The notes beneath the pieces were generated by a model. That model saw only the letters and a program-made list of their open reading frames with translations. It ran no database searches and was not told the origin of the DNA. Below, one piece after another: positions 5,545-5,638 of a stretch of DNA of 5,638 nucleotides. How positions within the stretch are numbered: the stretch's first letter is position 1; each line of letters begins with the position of its first letter. Source of the stretch: Deltaproteobacteria bacterium (lineage in GTDB: Bacteria; Desulfobacterota; DSM-4660; Desulfatiglandales; Desulfatiglandaceae); the NCBI GenBank assembly GCA_019307645.1, contig JAFDJF010000206.1, forward strand, positions 1 through 5,638, written 5' to 3'. A program made the translations under genes and the position numbers.

Positions 5545-5638
5545 ATGTACGGATATGCCGGTAACATTCTCAGTATTGATTTATCCTCGGAAAGCGCTGT
5601 TGAGTTGCACACTCAAGACTATGCGGACAGGTTCCTGG
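5545..5638 (+). CDS. Aldehyde:ferredoxin oxidoreductase family protein, N-terminal 31 codons only
   Basis: The window ends inside this gene. The visible start MYGYAGNILSIDLSS followed by YADRFL (residues 26–31) is the conserved opening of tungsten/molybdopterin AOR-family enzymes, where the next residues are normally a Gly-Gly-Arg-Gly loop. These cytoplasmic enzymes interconvert aldehydes and carboxylates with ferredoxin, or in the BamB subfamily take part in aromatic ring reduction; 31 residues do not separate the subfamilies, although the form seen is the general AOR type. The pterin-binding and 4Fe-4S cysteine motifs lie beyond the window. The start is only nine bases after the stop of the VOC gene and has just a weak ribosome site (GGAC at 5536–5539), so translational coupling to the upstream gene is likely. 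Confidence 0.75.
   Translation, partial: MYGYAGNILSIDLSSESAVELHTQDYADRFL

Overview
The window looks like part of an anaerobic bacterial genome, most plausibly a Desulfobacterota (sulfate- or fatty-acid/aromatic-degrading deltaproteobacterial) lineage. This is inferred from the gene families: a PAS–LuxR regulator of a type common in that group, a cysteine-rich 4Fe-4S protein, a flavoprotein of the ketosteroid-dehydrogenase/fumarate-reductase type, and the start of a tungsten/molybdenum aldehyde:ferredoxin oxidoreductase (AOR). No rRNA, tRNA, CRISPR array or insertion sequence is visible. The taxonomic call is a guess from gene content, not a measurement.

Layout. Positions 1–513 hold the C-terminal part of a PAS-domain/LuxR-type regulator whose reading frame is broken by an in-frame TGA at 52–54. 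An A+T-rich 209-base gap (514–722) follows. Six genes then run on the + strand in what looks like one operon: an FAD-dependent oxidoreductase (723–2384), a winged-helix plus polycysteine/2x[4Fe-4S] protein (2448–3500), an extended-SDR NAD(P)-dependent epimerase/dehydrogenase (3522–4445), a SnoaL/NTF2-fold protein closely resembling bile-acid 7α-dehydratase BaiE (4508–4969), a VOC/glyoxalase-fold protein (5092–5535), and the first 31 codons of an AOR-family enzyme (5545 to the window end). Gaps are 63, 21, 62, 122 and 9 bases. The first five genes have good Shine-Dalgarno sequences; the AOR start does not. Two gaps contain perfect inverted repeats: an AT-rich palindrome at 2413–2433 and a GC-rich hairpin at 5052–5068.

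How the genes may work together (inference). The SDR, the KstD-like flavoprotein and the BaiE-like dehydratase match the logic of bile-acid 7α-dehydroxylation: oxidise a ring alcohol to a ketone, introduce or reduce a conjugated C=C, then eliminate water from a vinylogous hydroxy-enone. The polycysteine Fe-S protein and the AOR could handle low-potential electrons and an aldehyde or carboxylate. This suggests an uncharacterised anaerobic pathway for a steroid, terpenoid or other alicyclic compound. The residues published as catalytic in BaiE can be placed in the protein here, and that is the strongest clue. The actual substrate cannot be read from the sequence.
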